Assembly (NCBI GenBank): GCA_963855995.1
Contig: OY979719.1
Location: 868,001-932,000 of the forward strand
Direction: 5' to 3'
Length of the DNA: 64,000 nt
From: Muricea muricata
Lineage: Eukaryota; Cnidaria; Anthozoa; Malacalcyonacea; Plexauridae
Shown here: positions 48,601 to 62,557 of the stretch, one piece after another
Position numbering within the stretch: the first letter of the stretch is position 1
Layout: each line of letters starts with the position of its first letter
The notes under the pieces: generated by a model
What the model saw: only the letters and a program-made list of their open reading frames with translations
Told to the model about the DNA's origin: nothing
Databases searched by the model: none
Translations under genes and position numbers: made by a program

Positions 48601-49939
48601 ACAGTTGCAATTCTTGTCCGCTAATATCCTCGGGGGTTTTAGATTTGCAGACGCCAGGTTCAAATTAGAATCAGACAAACCATGTCTCATAATCACCCCC
48701 AAGCTTTACCATGCGAAGTCGCGTCTGACCGAGTGACGACAGGTCACCCACGGGTAGGACGTAGGAGTTGAAAAATTTCAAACTCGAAATGATTTGCATT
48801 CCAAGTATTCTAGCAGAAATTCTCACGAAAATTAAAGCTGCCGCTGTTTATGTCTGCGTGATCAACTGATCCAGCGACAGACACATCAGTGATCAGTGTG
48901 ATTCTCTATGACGCCAATGAGCGCGATGTATAAGATCCCGCTTGGCGCTTGCTATACATTTCATATTAAACATTTATTGCGTTTATACAAGATCTTCTTA
49001 TAAGGCTTGTTGTGATATATCGTAATTCATTCCTAGCTCTAGACTGCATGTCTTCGTGGTTTCATTGTCGGTCATCAATGATGGATTCTGTTCCTGTAAT
49101 TATTTTCTCCCTCAGTGATCTCCCTAAATGATGGGCGATGAATTGCAATATATGAAAAGAAGCCTTCATAAGAGGACGCCAGGATGCTTGTCTAAATGAA
49201 AACCTGAATTCTGAATGGCAGTCTTTATTCCACATTGTTGTTCAGTTTGTGGAACTGATTTTGCCTCCGTGCCTTTGCTTCAAGCACATTTTCTCGACGT
49301 GAACTAGGCTTTAGCCTTGTTTTCACTAGCGAGATATGCACGAGGTCAACGATAAAACAAAGAAATCCAAAGCAAAGAATAAGATCTACAGGTAGTTTAA
49401 GCTTACATAAAACCAACAGGATTTATTTACACAATGATGAACATGATCATTAAACACGTTTGTAGTAAAGGCAGTGGTGAAGACAGCCCACAGTTTGTTT
49501 TTTGGTCATCCTATGCAAATACTTCAATGTTTATAGGCTGTGAAAACAATGAATTGACTAAGACTTCATCTCGCGGCTGCTTGTTGTGGGGAGAGGTGGT
49601 GGGTGGACATCGGCTCGATAAAATCTTACGTTAAACGCACCCACCAATTTTTGGAAGCCAAGCGACGCTCTCTCATATTGATTTGTGCTGTATAGTTCAC
49701 ACACAAGCCTCTATGCTATAAATTCCTTATCTTTTTTCCTCAGTTTCGCATCTGCACGAGTTCATCCATATCCCATTCTTTTCCAAATGAAATTCTTCTT
49801 TACGTGTCAGATTTGATGCTCTGGTAAAGAGGAGAAGAAGTTTAATGAACCGACTTCTCTTGTGTTTTTGTGCAATTTTTTCAATATTTCGTAACAGGAG
49901 TTTTGGATAGAGATACTGACATGTAGGTGCTTGCCCTAT

Positions 49940-52900
49940 TCAGTAACAGTGAAGGAACGATACCTGTGAAGACTGCCCGCCAAACAATCTTCTTCCGAAC
50001 AAACCTCCCCATTGTCCACCTTGTTCCTTTTGTTTTTGACTTAATATTTCTTGCTGTTCACGAAGTTTGGCTTGGTTACGTTTAAACGCTGCTATGACGT
50101 CATCTTCATCACGATAGTAGTCCAAAACAGTACGCACGTCTTGTACGTTAGACGTCGCGATAGCTAGGGAGGATTGGAAGGAAATTAAGCATACATAGAG
50201 GGTTTCTCTGGGTTGGAAAAAAGTGGGGGGGGGGGAGAAAAACGGCCAACTAGAGGGTAATGTCAATTGCTATAGTCAAATCTCTGTTGGAGAAAACTGC
50301 ATTGTGGGAAAACCAAAGTTATTTGGCAAGAATTTACTGACATTTTCTTCAAGTCAGTGTTCTGAAGTGAGGATTACTTGTGCACTGTTATAATCTCACC
50401 CCTGAATTTCACCACCAAAACCCAACAAACAACATTACTCACCCAGTAAAAGAGGAGTTAGATCAAACAGCGTTCTGTCCGAGGAATCACCCTCCCACTT
50501 CTTTAACACAATTGTATTTCGTTCATAGCCAGCAGTTGCCTTAGCGTCACAGTCAATCATAATCACTTTAGACAAATCTCGATTCAGACTTCCCAAGTCC
50601 TGAAATTTGAACAGGCTTTATTGCATTTAAAATGTCTGAACTTTGCACGGAATGGAAGCCAGAAAATATTTAAAAAATTATGCAAAATTTCTTGTTAGAT
50701 ACTCTCTAAAGTGTGTTTCAACAGATCCTTCTCAAAATGACATAAAAGCACAATGTTACACAATGCTTGATTGGCTCTGGGAAAATGTTAAGCCAAACAA
50801 ATTTCAAGTAGCATTGATTTTTCTGCACTTGGTGGCATTATAACATCATAAATGGTGTGTCTCAATTTCAAAACGAGACTTCTGTGAAGTACATAAACCC
50901 ACCTTAACATGTGTACCATTTGTGTACTTTGTAGCATCACGAAACAGACGATATGTTACAAAACCATTTGGATCAAGCCCTTCCAAAATTGGCATTGCAC
51001 CCTGACAAGAAGAAACCAGACATTGTAGTTGATTTCAAGCAGCACATTAATTTTAGTTTCTTCTGTGCTATTCTGGTTCAGTTAGGCCTGCATCAATCAC
51101 AGCCATACCCATGACAGTTCATAATTTTTACTGGAGTGTTGCAATAAATTTTAGGGGGGGGTGTATGAGCTGGTGCTTTGTTTTCTGTTAACTTTCTGTT
51201 CAATTCTTCCTCTTCAAATCTAGAAAAGCCTTTTTTTTCTAAAATTTCCTTGCAAGCAATGGGAACGACACAATATGCTCAAAGCTATGGGAACTCATTG
51301 ATAATAATATTTGGATAGTGGACAATTTATTTCATGAGGGGTACAAATAAGTTGACAAAATGAAGACTTACAAAGCCACTTTCATGTGTGTAGACGACAA
51401 TCTCAAACAACGGTGTTTTGCATTGAGAAAGAAAAGCATCGACACCTGGTCTTTTACGAAACCTCCATCCACTTTGTCGCTGACAAAAGAATGAATAAAA
51501 CAATGAACAAAAGCAAAGAATATAAAAGTTTTTGCACTTTTCAAAATCAGCTAAAATATTGTACAAGATTCAAGATGTAAAATTTCATTCAAATTTTAAG
51601 ACATGACATTGCTCTATGATTGTCTGCATGCTTTCCAAACAAACTAAACTTACATCATATTCAGGATGTATTAGAACATCAGTCATTTCCAGGACAAGTG
51701 TGTACGGTGGTTGATAATATGGTTCGGTCAGAGGCTCCGGCAGAAGTAATTCGCTGGATGGTTCGGCAAATAGCTGGTAAAAATAGGAAGAATTAGGGCC
51801 TGTTTTTGAATTTCTACTTGTAGACCTGTAATTACAGATCCTATATTTTTATGTGCTTTTGACTGTGCCACACCAACACTGGTGATGTTACATGGTTGAC
51901 TGGCTAAAGCTGTACCTTCCATGTGTCTACTACTTGGTCTCTTGCTCGGTAAAGATAAGCCAAAGGGAGAATTTCTGAAACAAGAGCAAGAAAGACTGCT
52001 TCCAGGCTGTGGATAAATTGATTTGTTGATGTTTTGGGTTGGAAGTTGGACATCTTGAATTGAACAAGATTCAGAGTTTCAATTTGCGGCAAAAAGGTAA
52101 GCTACTAAAAGATAACATTACTCACCATCTGCATATGGAGCAACACTCTAAGGAAAAATTTTAATACAATTTGAGAAGATATTTTGACTAAAAAATAAAA
52201 GTTTAGGGCAAAAAAGCTTAGTTTGCTGTTTCAATTACCTTTCCATCAATCCCTGTATCAGGCCAACCTTCAAATATAATAATTTTGAATTTTAAAAATA
52301 CTAATTAATCATCATAGAAATGATGTTACCCTCACAGAGGAAGACAGATAAACTTTGCAGAACAATAACAGAACATTGCTTTTTTTAAGGGGATCCACAA
52401 CTAAATAATTTCCAAATTTATGAATTTTCAACATTTACATAAATTATTGTTTACAACATTCTCTCAGCAGTTCCAGAATTTAAAACCCAAAAAATATTTA
52501 TAAGTGGAAAAAATTGAGCAAAATGTATATCTTGTTAGGGTAAAATCATGGTTTTACCCTGAACAAAAGGGAACCTTTCATTGGCTTCGTTGAGCACTTT
52601 ATTGTTCTGTTGCAGTGTTATTAATATATGTAAAAAAAACATTAAGCTACTTTCCGGTCTGTGGCAAATGTTTAATACACTCATTGTTCGTTTTGTACCT
52701 ATTTTGTTCAACTCCAGCCACTGTAGTCCATATAGTTAATAGTCAATAGTCTTCAAAAAGGTATCCACCGAATAGGATAGAAATTCAGACATAAAAACGA
52801 CGTCTAAGATGAAAAAAGTAGTGTCATACACAACTTCATGTTGCCAACTGATGTCAGTGGCGCCACGAAGAATTACAAATTGCTGCTTCAATATCGACAT

Positions 52901-53708
52901 TTTATGCATTAAATTACGTACGTATTTCGCTTAAATCGATATGGGTGTAACTTTGAAGATCTTTTCCCCCGATAAGCTTAATAAACCATGTATTAATTGA
53001 GGTAGAGTCGAAAAATATTGTTATAAATAGACACAAGTGTTACACGTCCACTTTGTCGTTCATGTTTCTTTGTCGATTTCAGAATTCGTAAAATTGACCA
53101 ATCTAAACATTTGCCACAGACCAGTATTTTCTCAAGCTGCTAAAACTAGGGAGTGTCACCTCCCCCCCCCCCAGGCTCAGTACACCCCTGGTCCCCCCAT
53201 CCATCTTTTGTATTCCAAATCCTCGAATCGCCCCTTAGAAATTTAACAAAACACCCCCCCCCATCACCCTTTTATATCCATGCCCCTAAATAGGGGGTAT
53301 GCCTATGAAATGGGCCATTTGGAGTCTTTTTTTGCAACTAACAATTTGTACTAAATTTCACTGTAATCATTTAATTCTACAGGAAACAAAGCTATACTCA
53401 CCCAGATACCCAACAAGCCCAGCACCGGTTATGATAAAACCAGCACCAACTGATATCCAAGTCCTCGCAGAAGGGCCTTTTCTCTCCTTGGGCTTTTCAT
53501 AGTACCTCCCAATTTGCGAATATCGGGGCAAAAATCTCTTTAAAAATTTTGGCCTACGGCACTGCACAGACAGTTGACGGATATGTAGAGACATTAAACT
53601 CGGGCCTGCACGAATCAAAGTCGCTGCACGCTGAAAACAACATGATTTAACTTTGAAACTTTGAAATGCTGAATTGATGGCCATCTTGTCTTCCCATCCG
53701 ATTCGCAT
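49940..53708 (-). CDS. TIMM50: TIMM50, mitochondrial import receptor subunit of TIM23
   Basis: Nine exons (53708-53402, 52267-52239, 52147-52126, 51974-51916, 51773-51654, 51479-51372, 51001-50903, 50599-50443, 50163-49940) join in phase to 374 residues; human TIMM50 has 353. The Arg/Lys-rich N-terminus ([15 protein letters not shown] or the inner MAINSAF start) is a presequence. TM helix [20 protein letters not shown] lies at about residues 85-104. The FCP1/NIF-like domain follows: [64 protein letters not shown] and [16 protein letters not shown]. The first aspartates of the DxDxT phosphatase motif are absent, as usual for Tim50, so it is a receptor rather than an enzyme. It hands presequence proteins from TOM to the TIM23 channel. 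A CAG|GTATCG near the end could allow an alternative 3' exon. Confidence 0.95.
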
Positions 53709-55021
53709 GTTTCAGCGACAATCCCGAACAATGGAAAAAGACGCCGCAGTTTTTGCTAATTTGCCCTCGTTTGCATCTACGCTGAACATTAGCAGATACA
53801 GGCATCTTCTTCATTCACGATATTTTCTTATAATTTGCACAATTAGTGAAACTGAAAAGGCCCCCATTATATGCGGGTGAGTTACCAGGACAAGCTAGTT
53901 AAAAACTGTACATAATGAAGACTAATGAGACTCTGAAGTCTTTGTTTACAACTCGCTCTGGAACACGCTATTGTGACGCCTTTTGGAAGGTTTTACCACA
54001 TGATAAACTTCATCACAAATTTAGCAAGTGAGGGTTTAGCAAGGGTGTTTTAAAGCTTTTTTACTGAGCACTACAAGTTAGTAGCAACTAGCAATATGAG
54101 CTTCAAGATCTAGATTTGATTACTGAGACGAGTGATCCAAATTTATTCATATCACAGTGACTTGTGGATGGTAATGGGATTAGAACTGATACAGCTGCTA
54201 TCCAGTGTATAAAATTCAGTTTAGTCTAGTTAAGTTTCTATCAAGAGCGCTGGACACTCAGGAAGGGTAGTGACTGTGGCAATACAAAACTGACAAGCAT
54301 GTTCTCGGTACATGTCCTCCCCAGTATAAGTGGAAACAGTTCAGTTCAGGATTCCTTTTCGTCTTGAGATGACAGCAATGTCAATTTAGCTGTGACAAAA
54401 GTTGTACCCAAAACAAATTCGTGTTTATTGTTTATTCAATTAACCTACATATATTCACGTACATTATACGGATATTTTGCTGTACAAAAATGAAATGAAT
54501 TAATTAGGCCCGGGTCGAACTTCTCTCTTCCCTCATGGAACCAACTAAAGCCTGATGATATGGGGAACGTAATAGCCCTGAGGATCTGAATCAATGAATA
54601 GCGCAATATTGATGTTGTCATATTACCTGACACCGCTCGAAGCCCGTACGTATGTCAAATTGAGATGCATAAAAAAACAAAGTGTATAAAACAAAGTATA
54701 CAAAGCGTATAAAAAGAGAGACATTCAACTCCGGTCCTGTATATTTTATAAAACTGATTTTTGGTGTGCTGTATAAATAACATTTAGTTCAATTTTACAG
54801 TAGTGTGTTTATTGTACTGATCATAAATATTAATTGATACTTTTATTACCTTGAACATTTTACGCTTAATTTCCACTAAGCAATTAGATTACTCGATTTC
54901 TAGGAAGTGAAGAGAATGAGAGCGAAAACACCTCATAGAAATCCAACCTAGTCATGTAATCGTCTAATTGTTACTTCCGAATATTGATTATCAATTAATT
55001 AATGGCATCACTCAATATCGA
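53709..55021. other. Intergenic, TIMM50 promoter side
   Basis: Between the TIMM50 start and the stop codon of the downstream-facing carrier gene. AT-rich; no gene recognised. It should contain the TIMM50 promoter at its left end and the 3' UTR of the carrier at its right end. Confidence 0.5.
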
Positions 55022-58000
55022 TTACCGTCCACGACCACTCCCACTTCGCAATATCAGAGTATATGTTGCTAGCGTCGCCGCATTCACTGGAAACGCTCGG
55101 ACTAGAGCAGTGCTAAGCCCTCTGAAGAACACAGGCATCCCTTGTGATTTATATGCTTGTCTGGCACAATCAACCAATCCCGTGTACTTTCCATTAATAT
55201 CAGCTTGAAAACGCGACTTGACCACGTCAAATGGATATGTACTCACCCATGATATCGAGCCCGCAATTCCGCCAGCCATTAACAACTCAAGCACCCCTAA
55301 ATGATGCACGCTGTCTCGGTATGTGGCCATTTTGGAACACATTGTATGATAGGCGACAATATAGACAGCCACCCCCGGCGATTCTCTTGCTGCCGTCGCA
55401 ACAAAGCCATGATATATTCCTCTCACTCCTCCAGCTTTAAAAAGCTTTTTGAAACAGTCCCATGAACCGTTAAAACGTAGCATCTCGTCAGGTGTATGAC
55501 GAATGATGTGTTTGTATTTCATTCCTTGCCCTTGCAGCTGCATTTGAAGTTTCACTAGTTCCATAGGGGACACTATAAGTGACTGGACAAACCCACCAAT
55601 CGCGCCCGACAAAAACAAACCTTTTGCGCCTGGTTCAAGACGGCGATAAACCATTCCTTGTACGCCAAACAGTATCGCGTTCATTGCTGCAAAGCCAGCC
55701 AAAGGTGGCAGCAAACCTTTATACAGACCAAACACCTTTATGGGAAAAATGTGAAATAGTTTTTCAAAATTTGAATCTGGTGCACACAGAGCCCCACCCA
55801 CTCCGAGAGAATTATTTAATAAAGAGGATGACTGGATAGAGTGATAGGTGAAAAACAGATAGTGATCCAACAGAGAGATATTTAATAATGGAGAGAGGGG
55901 CTTAGAAGAGAGAGAGAGATACTTGAAATAGAGAGAGTGGCCTAATGGAGAGGGCCTTGAGATAGAAAGAGTGGCCTAATAGAGAGGTATAGACTTGAGA
56001 TAGAGAGTTGCCTAATAGAGAGGGAGAGACCTAATAGAGAGAGAGAGACCTAATAAAGAGAGTGGCCTAATAGAGAAGGAGAAACGTAATAAGAGAAAGA
56101 GACGGAGGGCTAATAGAGACGGAGAGCAACTTCATAATAGAGAGAGTAACTGGAGATAAAGAGAGTAAGAGTGACCCAAATAGAGAGAGTAACTCAATAA
56201 AGAAAATCAGAATAATAAGAGGGCAACTGCATTAATAGAAAGGGTGATTTAAGAAAAAAGTGTGTTTAAATAGAGAGTTCAAAAGGGAATATGATGTTGG
56301 AGGTTAACTTAGCAGACTGAGAAACGCAGAGAAAGTTTAAGGTCCAAAGCAGTCAAACAGAGGTGAGTTTCCTAATAGAGATAATACGTTATTGGTTATC
56401 TGAAAGCAACGTTGCCAGTGTAGATAGTGCAATAAATAGTATATAAAATAAAAGGTACACAATAGGTTCTTTTACTGACTGTAATGGTAAGTTTTAAGAG
56501 ACATTTCGAATAAACATCCCTCTCAGGGCTCTCCCTAGAAAAGACAGGTAGTAAAAAAACCTAAAGATGATTAGTTGACACAAAGAGGATAAATGATGTG
56601 CTATGAAGAAGGTGACTGCTAACAAAGGCATATCTAACCACACTCACAGATTCCTGTTGGATAATTTTTGAGAAACATTCTATCATTCCAGAATAGCTGC
56701 TTGAGGGTTGAGTTTGCAATCGAACCTATACAAAACAAACAATAGGATTATTCTGATGAAATTGAACAGTTTTAAAAAATTAAAAAAAAGGTATTAAGTG
56801 CACAGTATTACACTTCTTGTCCAGTGGATATCAACACATTGCAAGTTGCAGTCCCTGAAGTGGCTATTAATTACCACAAACAACTGAGAACAGTGAAATT
56901 TTATTTCATAGATTTTAAATCTATATATACTACAACACTATTACATAATTCTCTTAAAACGAATAAATGTTCTTACAAAGGGGAACAATGTACATGAATA
57001 CATACTAAAGAAAGCATTGAAATTTGTAAAAGCAATACTAAATAGCATTGCTATTCTTCCACAGAAGTGAGTATCGAGTACTTATACCAATACAGACTGG
57101 TTTTGTAAGTTTTTAAGTAGAAATAAATTGAGATACATTAGTTATGCCAATTGCAGAAAAAGGATCAATGATGCAGAGTAAGGCTGCCAGAAAGAAGCCC
57201 ATAGGTGCCATCCCTCAAGCCATCAATGAGTTTCTATTAATATCATCTGCACAGCATCTTATTTCACACCTTCTTTAGACTCATATATCACTGCTATTCT
57301 GCTCATACTGGTACCCCCTACCATTCCCCTGATGTCCTGAATTTTATCATGCATGGTGAATGAACAGTGATGAAAATCAGTACCACCTATCCTACAGAAT
57401 TTATACACGTGGCTAGAGATACATATTAATGAGGGATCCTTACTTTAACAGTATCAAATGGATGACCCACTATCACACCTGTTATTCCTGTAAATTACAA
57501 GAAAAAATGGTTTCAATACTAGTTAATAGTATTATTTATGCTATATAGAAAAATATTGCTATATATGGCAATCACACCCTTGCATATTTTTTGATATTTT
57601 TCCTGTACTCAATATTAGCCACACTAACTCAAGTGTCACGAGTTTATAATATCAATTATAGGCTATTAATAATAAAAGAGCAGTGTTTCAACAAAAATAT
57701 TTGTATCTGGGAGATAATGTACAATTACGTATTAAAACTCTCGAATTTAAAGTATATGTTTGCGCAAAATAGGACTACAAATAAACCACAAGTGTTTGTC
57801 TGTATCGGATTAAAGGCGAAACCGATAGGATTTTACGAAGCATACTTCTTCCTTAGTAAAGTACACACTTTTGAACCAAATAAATTATAGTAATACAAAT
57901 TATAAACATAACCCTAAACAAATATGAAAATATTTAGCCATTGCTTGGCTTATGTTGAAATGAGATTCACAAATACACGACGTGTAAACACTTTATCAAC

Positions 58001-58079
58001 ACGTTCAAATCAGGAACATCCAGGAATTAATACGAGTGTGCTTACCTCCGATGGAGCCTGCAAAAAAATCAAGAGCCAT
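55022..58079 (-). CDS. SLC25A29: SLC25A29-type mitochondrial carrier
   Basis: Four exons (58079-58046, 57487-57444, 56725-56648, 55735-55022) encode 289 residues, the normal length for a six-helix carrier. The N-terminus MALDFFAGSIGGITGVIVGH is very close to SLC25A29 (MALDFLAGCAGG). All three signature motifs are present: HPFDTVKVRLQTQ, SPMELVKLQMQLQ and YPFDVVKSRFQAD. P[ML]EL in repeat 2 and the C-terminal RAFPVNAATLATYTL fit the basic amino acid/acylcarnitine-like subgroup (SLC25A20/29/45/47/48). The protein would exchange basic amino acids across the inner mitochondrial membrane, by analogy. The next gene upstream on the same strand (59512-61929) is a paralogue. Subfamily is inferred by residue patterns only. 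Confidence 0.9.
55878..56290. repeat. Degenerate GAGA-rich minisatellite
   Basis: Irregular repeats built around CCTAATAGAGAG and (GA)n occupy over 400 bp of intron 3 of the carrier gene, making the plus strand strongly purine-rich and the transcribed strand pyrimidine-rich. Confidence 0.85.
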
Positions 58080-59511
58080 ACCAAATCTAATAACTCGTGT
58101 ATTGCGCAAACTTCGTCTCAATTACCGAGAGACATGTCAACATCTCAAGAATTAACGTTATCGCAAATGTGGACGTGTATATGGTAATTATAATATAATT
58201 ATAGCCGGCATATGCCGACATGCATGGTTGTTGTGCAGGAGAGATTGGCCACATTCCTGTTCAGGCAAGCGTGACAACACGGAGTCTTGACGGAGCCAAA
58301 ATGTTAAGCTAGCCTTAGCTAGGGATGCTTTGGGATGCTCCAAACAATGGTTGCAACCTGCAAACCACTAAGTAAAATATTTTAAAATTTGCATGATTCA
58401 GCACAAATTTATGGATATGCACAACAGATAAATTTATAGTTCGCTTTTTTCATATGCTTTTACGCCCATGAGATATATTTAGGCAACTTCTGTCAAATTA
58501 AAGCCGCTATGAGCCTAATTTGAACATGAAAGGGCATCAGATTTTTTTTACTCACCCTGCATGTTGCACAGTAACAATTAGCAGAGGATTGTATGCAAAT
58601 TACCAAACCCTCCTAGGTACCTAAAGGCGGATTTCCATTCAGTGCAAAATGTCGCGCGATCGATTTTTAGCGAGCGCTTTCTTTTGAAATGTGTGAAGTC
58701 AACCACAGCTAATGAGAATTGTTCCGCTTGACTGTTTGTAATTCAAAAGAAAGCGCTCGCTAAAAGTCGATCGCGCGATATTTTGCACTGAATGGAAATC
58801 TAAAAGAGCTTTTTCATTAGAGAAGGTCTCCTATCTATCGTAAAATTTATGCAATGTGTCAAAATAACACAGAACGGGCCCATTAGGGAATTGAAGAATT
58901 CAAATTCAAACATGTGGCACTAACACTTCTCTTCAAAGGGTGGGGCCATGGGGGCACTCTGTAGTTGGCAACACTAAAGATGGGAGAGAGAGAGAGGGGG
59001 CTCAACAATTCAGGGTATGGCTGGGTTTCAGGTTAATCATATATTGTATCTATTGACCTGGGTTTTTTGTAGCACAAAGACAAATTTGCTTGCTTCCATT
59101 GGGCACAATATGTGTGACATTGAACACCAAGCATTGTCCTATGTAAAAGTAAAACTGATCTATTGCACAAAAATTTTCTATAGAATGACATATTGGCACG
59201 GTTGATTGATCAAAGATAATTACAACAGACTGTTTAGCTATGTACTGAAAGATCCTATGCTTGTGGACTATGTTTTATCTTAACTGTGCAACTGAAGTCC
59301 ATAACTTCAAGGTACTTCATAATAGTGAAATAATTAACTTATTTTTTAATTTTATATGCTTTTCAATGCAATTCTCTTTTTCTGATGTTATAACAAGTCA
59401 ATGAGTTATAAATATTATTTACTAAATTCATATAAATTTAAAATTACCTAACTACTGCAGTTAAAATAAATGTCCTTTTATATCCATGAATACCCTCAAA
59501 GGTACTACATA
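58080..59511. other. Intergenic between the two carriers
   Basis: Contains the promoter of the 55022-58079 carrier next to 58080, one foldback element (listed) and (GA)n near 58985. No other gene was seen. Confidence 0.5.
58629..58801. repeat. Foldback element between carriers
   Basis: GATTTCCATTCAGTGCAAAA at the left is the mirror of TTTTGCACTGAATGGAAATC at the right. Inner arms share TCGCGCGATCGA and TTAGCGAGCGCTTTCTTTTG. Total about 173 bp with a ~55-bp spacer. Confidence 0.85.
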
Positions 59512-61929
59512 TCACCACATATTATTGTCTTCCCCATAGACAAGCCGTGCGAATAAAACAACTGTACCGAATGTAACAGCATTGGTAGGAAAAGCTCGAA
59601 TAACTGTTGAACTCATTCCTTGGAAAAACATGCCCCATCCTTCGGCACGATAACTCTTTATCGCACAATCTGTACTACTTTTATATATCCCTTTTAAGTC
59701 TGCCTGAAACCTGGACTTGATGACATCACAAGGGTAAGTAACTATCCAAGAGATAACTCCGGCAATCCCGCCAGCCAAAAGGACAGTTACTGGCTTTGGC
59801 TGATCCTTAGTCTCAGACCTAGGCCCAAGTTTACATAGCTCATCATAGCAATAAAAATACACTCCTCCTGCAGGTATTTCACGGACTAAAGTAACACACA
59901 TGCCTTTTGAAATTCCTCTAAGGCCTTCAGTTCTAAATATTTTCCACATGCAGTCTATTGATCCAGTGTATCTTAGTTTTTTCCTTTCTCCGGTTGCCAA
60001 TTTTCGTGGGTCAACACCCTCACCTTGTACTTGTAAACGAATCTTTGCCAACTCTAGGGGGCCGCATATAATTCCCTGTGCCACACCAGAAACACAGCCG
60101 GCCCAAAATACAGCATATGGTACATGCTGCAGACGTCGAAAAGACTCACTGTAAGAACCAAAGACACAGCCATTAATGAATGCTTGCCCAACCAATGGTG
60201 AAGCCATTCCTTTAAATAAACCAGTCACCTGAAATATGACAGACATATAATTGTTAATTCATTTGGTTCACATGCATGTATAAAAATTACAAGAAATTCA
60301 TGCTATGCAACAAGTACAACTTTGTAGGTTCTTTGTAAGTAAAGCAAAACTCACAAACATTATTGAACTCACTGATTCATATTTAACTATTTGTACAACC
60401 GATTGAAAAACTCCACGGTAAATACGCTCACCATGTTTTTGCATCTGAAGTCGAACCTGTAACAGAGAATTGGCATGTTAGACTATTTTTTGACCTTTAG
60501 AAAATTTCTGGCAATGGTAAAAAAAAATTATCAGTAAAATTACAAAATTTACTCTGAGCAAACAACTAAAAAGGCAAAAAATACAGCATCACAAATTTTG
60601 TAGATTGTGTATATTATGATTGAATTGTTCCCATTTTTTAACAAAAATTCAGATCAGCCACATTCTAGATTACAGAGTTTGTCAAAATTGCTTTTGAAAT
60701 ATTTTGTGTTAAAAATCATGGCACCACTAGACACGATTTATAACAATTTTAAACTGTTTTTACAATTCATCATTTAACCTCTTTTAAGACCCATCTAAAC
60801 AGTAATCACATTTTGTGTCTTTGATAGGCTCATGGTGTGCAGTTGCTCATGTGTGCTAATTGTGTCTACCAGCTGCGATCAAAAACTCCCCATCTCTTGA
60901 GTCTGTTCTGCTTCAAGACCTTTGCTAACACTTTATAAGCAAAAGTAAATTATATCTATTTATATGCACCTTTACTGTATCGAAAGGATGTCCAGCAATG
61001 GTTCCTGCCATACCTGTTAAAATAGCAATAAAATGGAGAAGACTGATGAACTAATGTTGCAGCTAATTGTTACTTTTAAATAATATAATCTTAATACCAT
61101 TCTCAATATCATTCTAACCAACTACAGTTGTCATTAGTGTATAAGAATCTTCGACTAATAAATATGTAATGCCAATTACAGTAAGTGTTGGCCATTGTTT
61201 GCGACGTATGTTTACGATAAGATTTCAACTGTTTACGAAATGATACAAATTTCTTGAGCTTTGACCTATTATATAATTATGTTTTTTGCTGTTAGAGACT
61301 GTTTTACGTCCACAATTGCTTTTCTATGCCATGCGATGTACTCTACAAGCAACTCCACATATTTTCCCTTGATTTCAATTTAGGTCTGTGCATAGGCTAG
61401 CTGCTAGAATGCGGGGTGGATAATACACCTGTCCGCCTCAACGACGGGACACGGTACACACCTTTTAATAGACTTATATGTTCATATTTATACAACAGCT
61501 TTTCTACGCAAACAGTCTTAAAAAAAGAAATTCGTTGTTCTTCAAGCATATATAGTTGTAAAATGTAGTAAAATATTGTACTGTCGTTCTTCGTCACTTG
61601 AAATGATATAAACAGCATTGGTCCTTCGGACTTGCGGGCAAAGGTTCTTCCTCTGCGGCTCTGGAAGTTAGTAGTGCTGCTTTAAGATATTGTTTCAAGT
61701 AGTGAAAGATCCTATGCTTTTGTGTGCTTTTAACCCTACTACCGACGCTGGCAACGTTTTAATATTGCAATTACCGGCATTTTGGACACGTGTACTGTAC
61801 AATTTTTTTTATACTATTAAAATGTCATTGCACTGATTGACCAAAAAATATATCACGGTATTTTAATCGTTGTACAATTGACTCACCACCGAGGCATCCA
61901 CCGACAAAATCTATGACATTTTCGTTCAT
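59512..61929 (-). CDS. SLC25A29-like mitochondrial carrier, tandem paralogue
   Basis: Four exons (61929-61887, 61013-60970, 60456-60373, 60228-59512) encode 295 residues. The N-terminus is MNENVIDFVGGCLGGMAGTI. Carrier signatures: HPFDTVKVRLQMQ, GPLELAKIRLQVQ and YPCDVIKSRFQAD, with RAFPTNAVTFGTVVLF at the end. Intron positions and phases match the neighbouring carrier exactly (intron 1 after phase 1 in the GG pair, a 44-nt exon 2, intron 2 after DTVK, intron 3 after ES), so the pair arose by tandem duplication. Substrate is probably a basic amino acid or related cation, but the changed repeat-3 motif (PCDVIK) and a longer insertion (PRKLATGERKK) may mean a different specificity. Confidence 0.88.
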
Positions 61930-62557
61930 TTTTAGGGCGGTTTATTTTCTGCTACAAATTTTCCACCCACGACGAGCGATGTGCAGTGAAGACCGAAGTA
62001 CAACTGTTCTGTTGCTAATGACTAATTGGGGAAAAGAATTTTTTGTTTACGTTTTGGTGGTTAACCGCTGATCAAAGAGTATCACACAATCAAGTGCAAA
62101 ACCGCTGTGTTTAATTTGGGGGATGTACTGGTTTGGCCAATCACGGCTTAGTAGCTTTATCCAATAGTAAAAATGCCTGATGTATGCCGACCAATGAAAT
62201 ATCGGTACTTAATAAACTATTCCTGGAATTCAACTTCCAGGTCAAACCATAGGGTCAAACCTCTACGGATTCAAACGTCCTTGCGTATGATACAAGCTAT
62301 GTGTATTCATGGTTTAATTTAAATGTTAGGATTGAGATAGGATATGCGGACACATACAAATCATGATACTTTTAATCTTTCTTTACTTTACTACAACCTA
62401 TTTTAAAATATTAGAAAGCGTGACAAATTCACGGTATCTAAATGTTTACCTAAATATTTAATTAAAAATGGGACACGTGTAAAAAAATTGTGACGTACAA
62501 GTGCTAAATATCAATCGCTTAGTGTTTGAGAAACTGTTTGTTTTTTTCTAGACAGTA
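61930..62557. other. Intergenic: carrier promoter and MurA 3' flank
   Basis: About 630 bp separate the start of the carrier gene (61929) from the stop of the MurA-like gene (62558), both on the minus strand. No coding signal. Long enough for independent promoters, so the two are not an operon. Confidence 0.5.

Larger units (their letters stand above)
46123..49939. other. Intergenic region with simple repeats
   Basis: Holds a pentanucleotide microsatellite, a tRNA-like SINE head and a possible promoter (each listed). No complete gene was recognised. TIMM50 ends at its right edge. Confidence 0.5.

Noticed and set aside
48387..48668. 93-codon open frame on the plus strand
   Set aside because: It overlaps a promoter-like GC-rich patch with no conserved motif.
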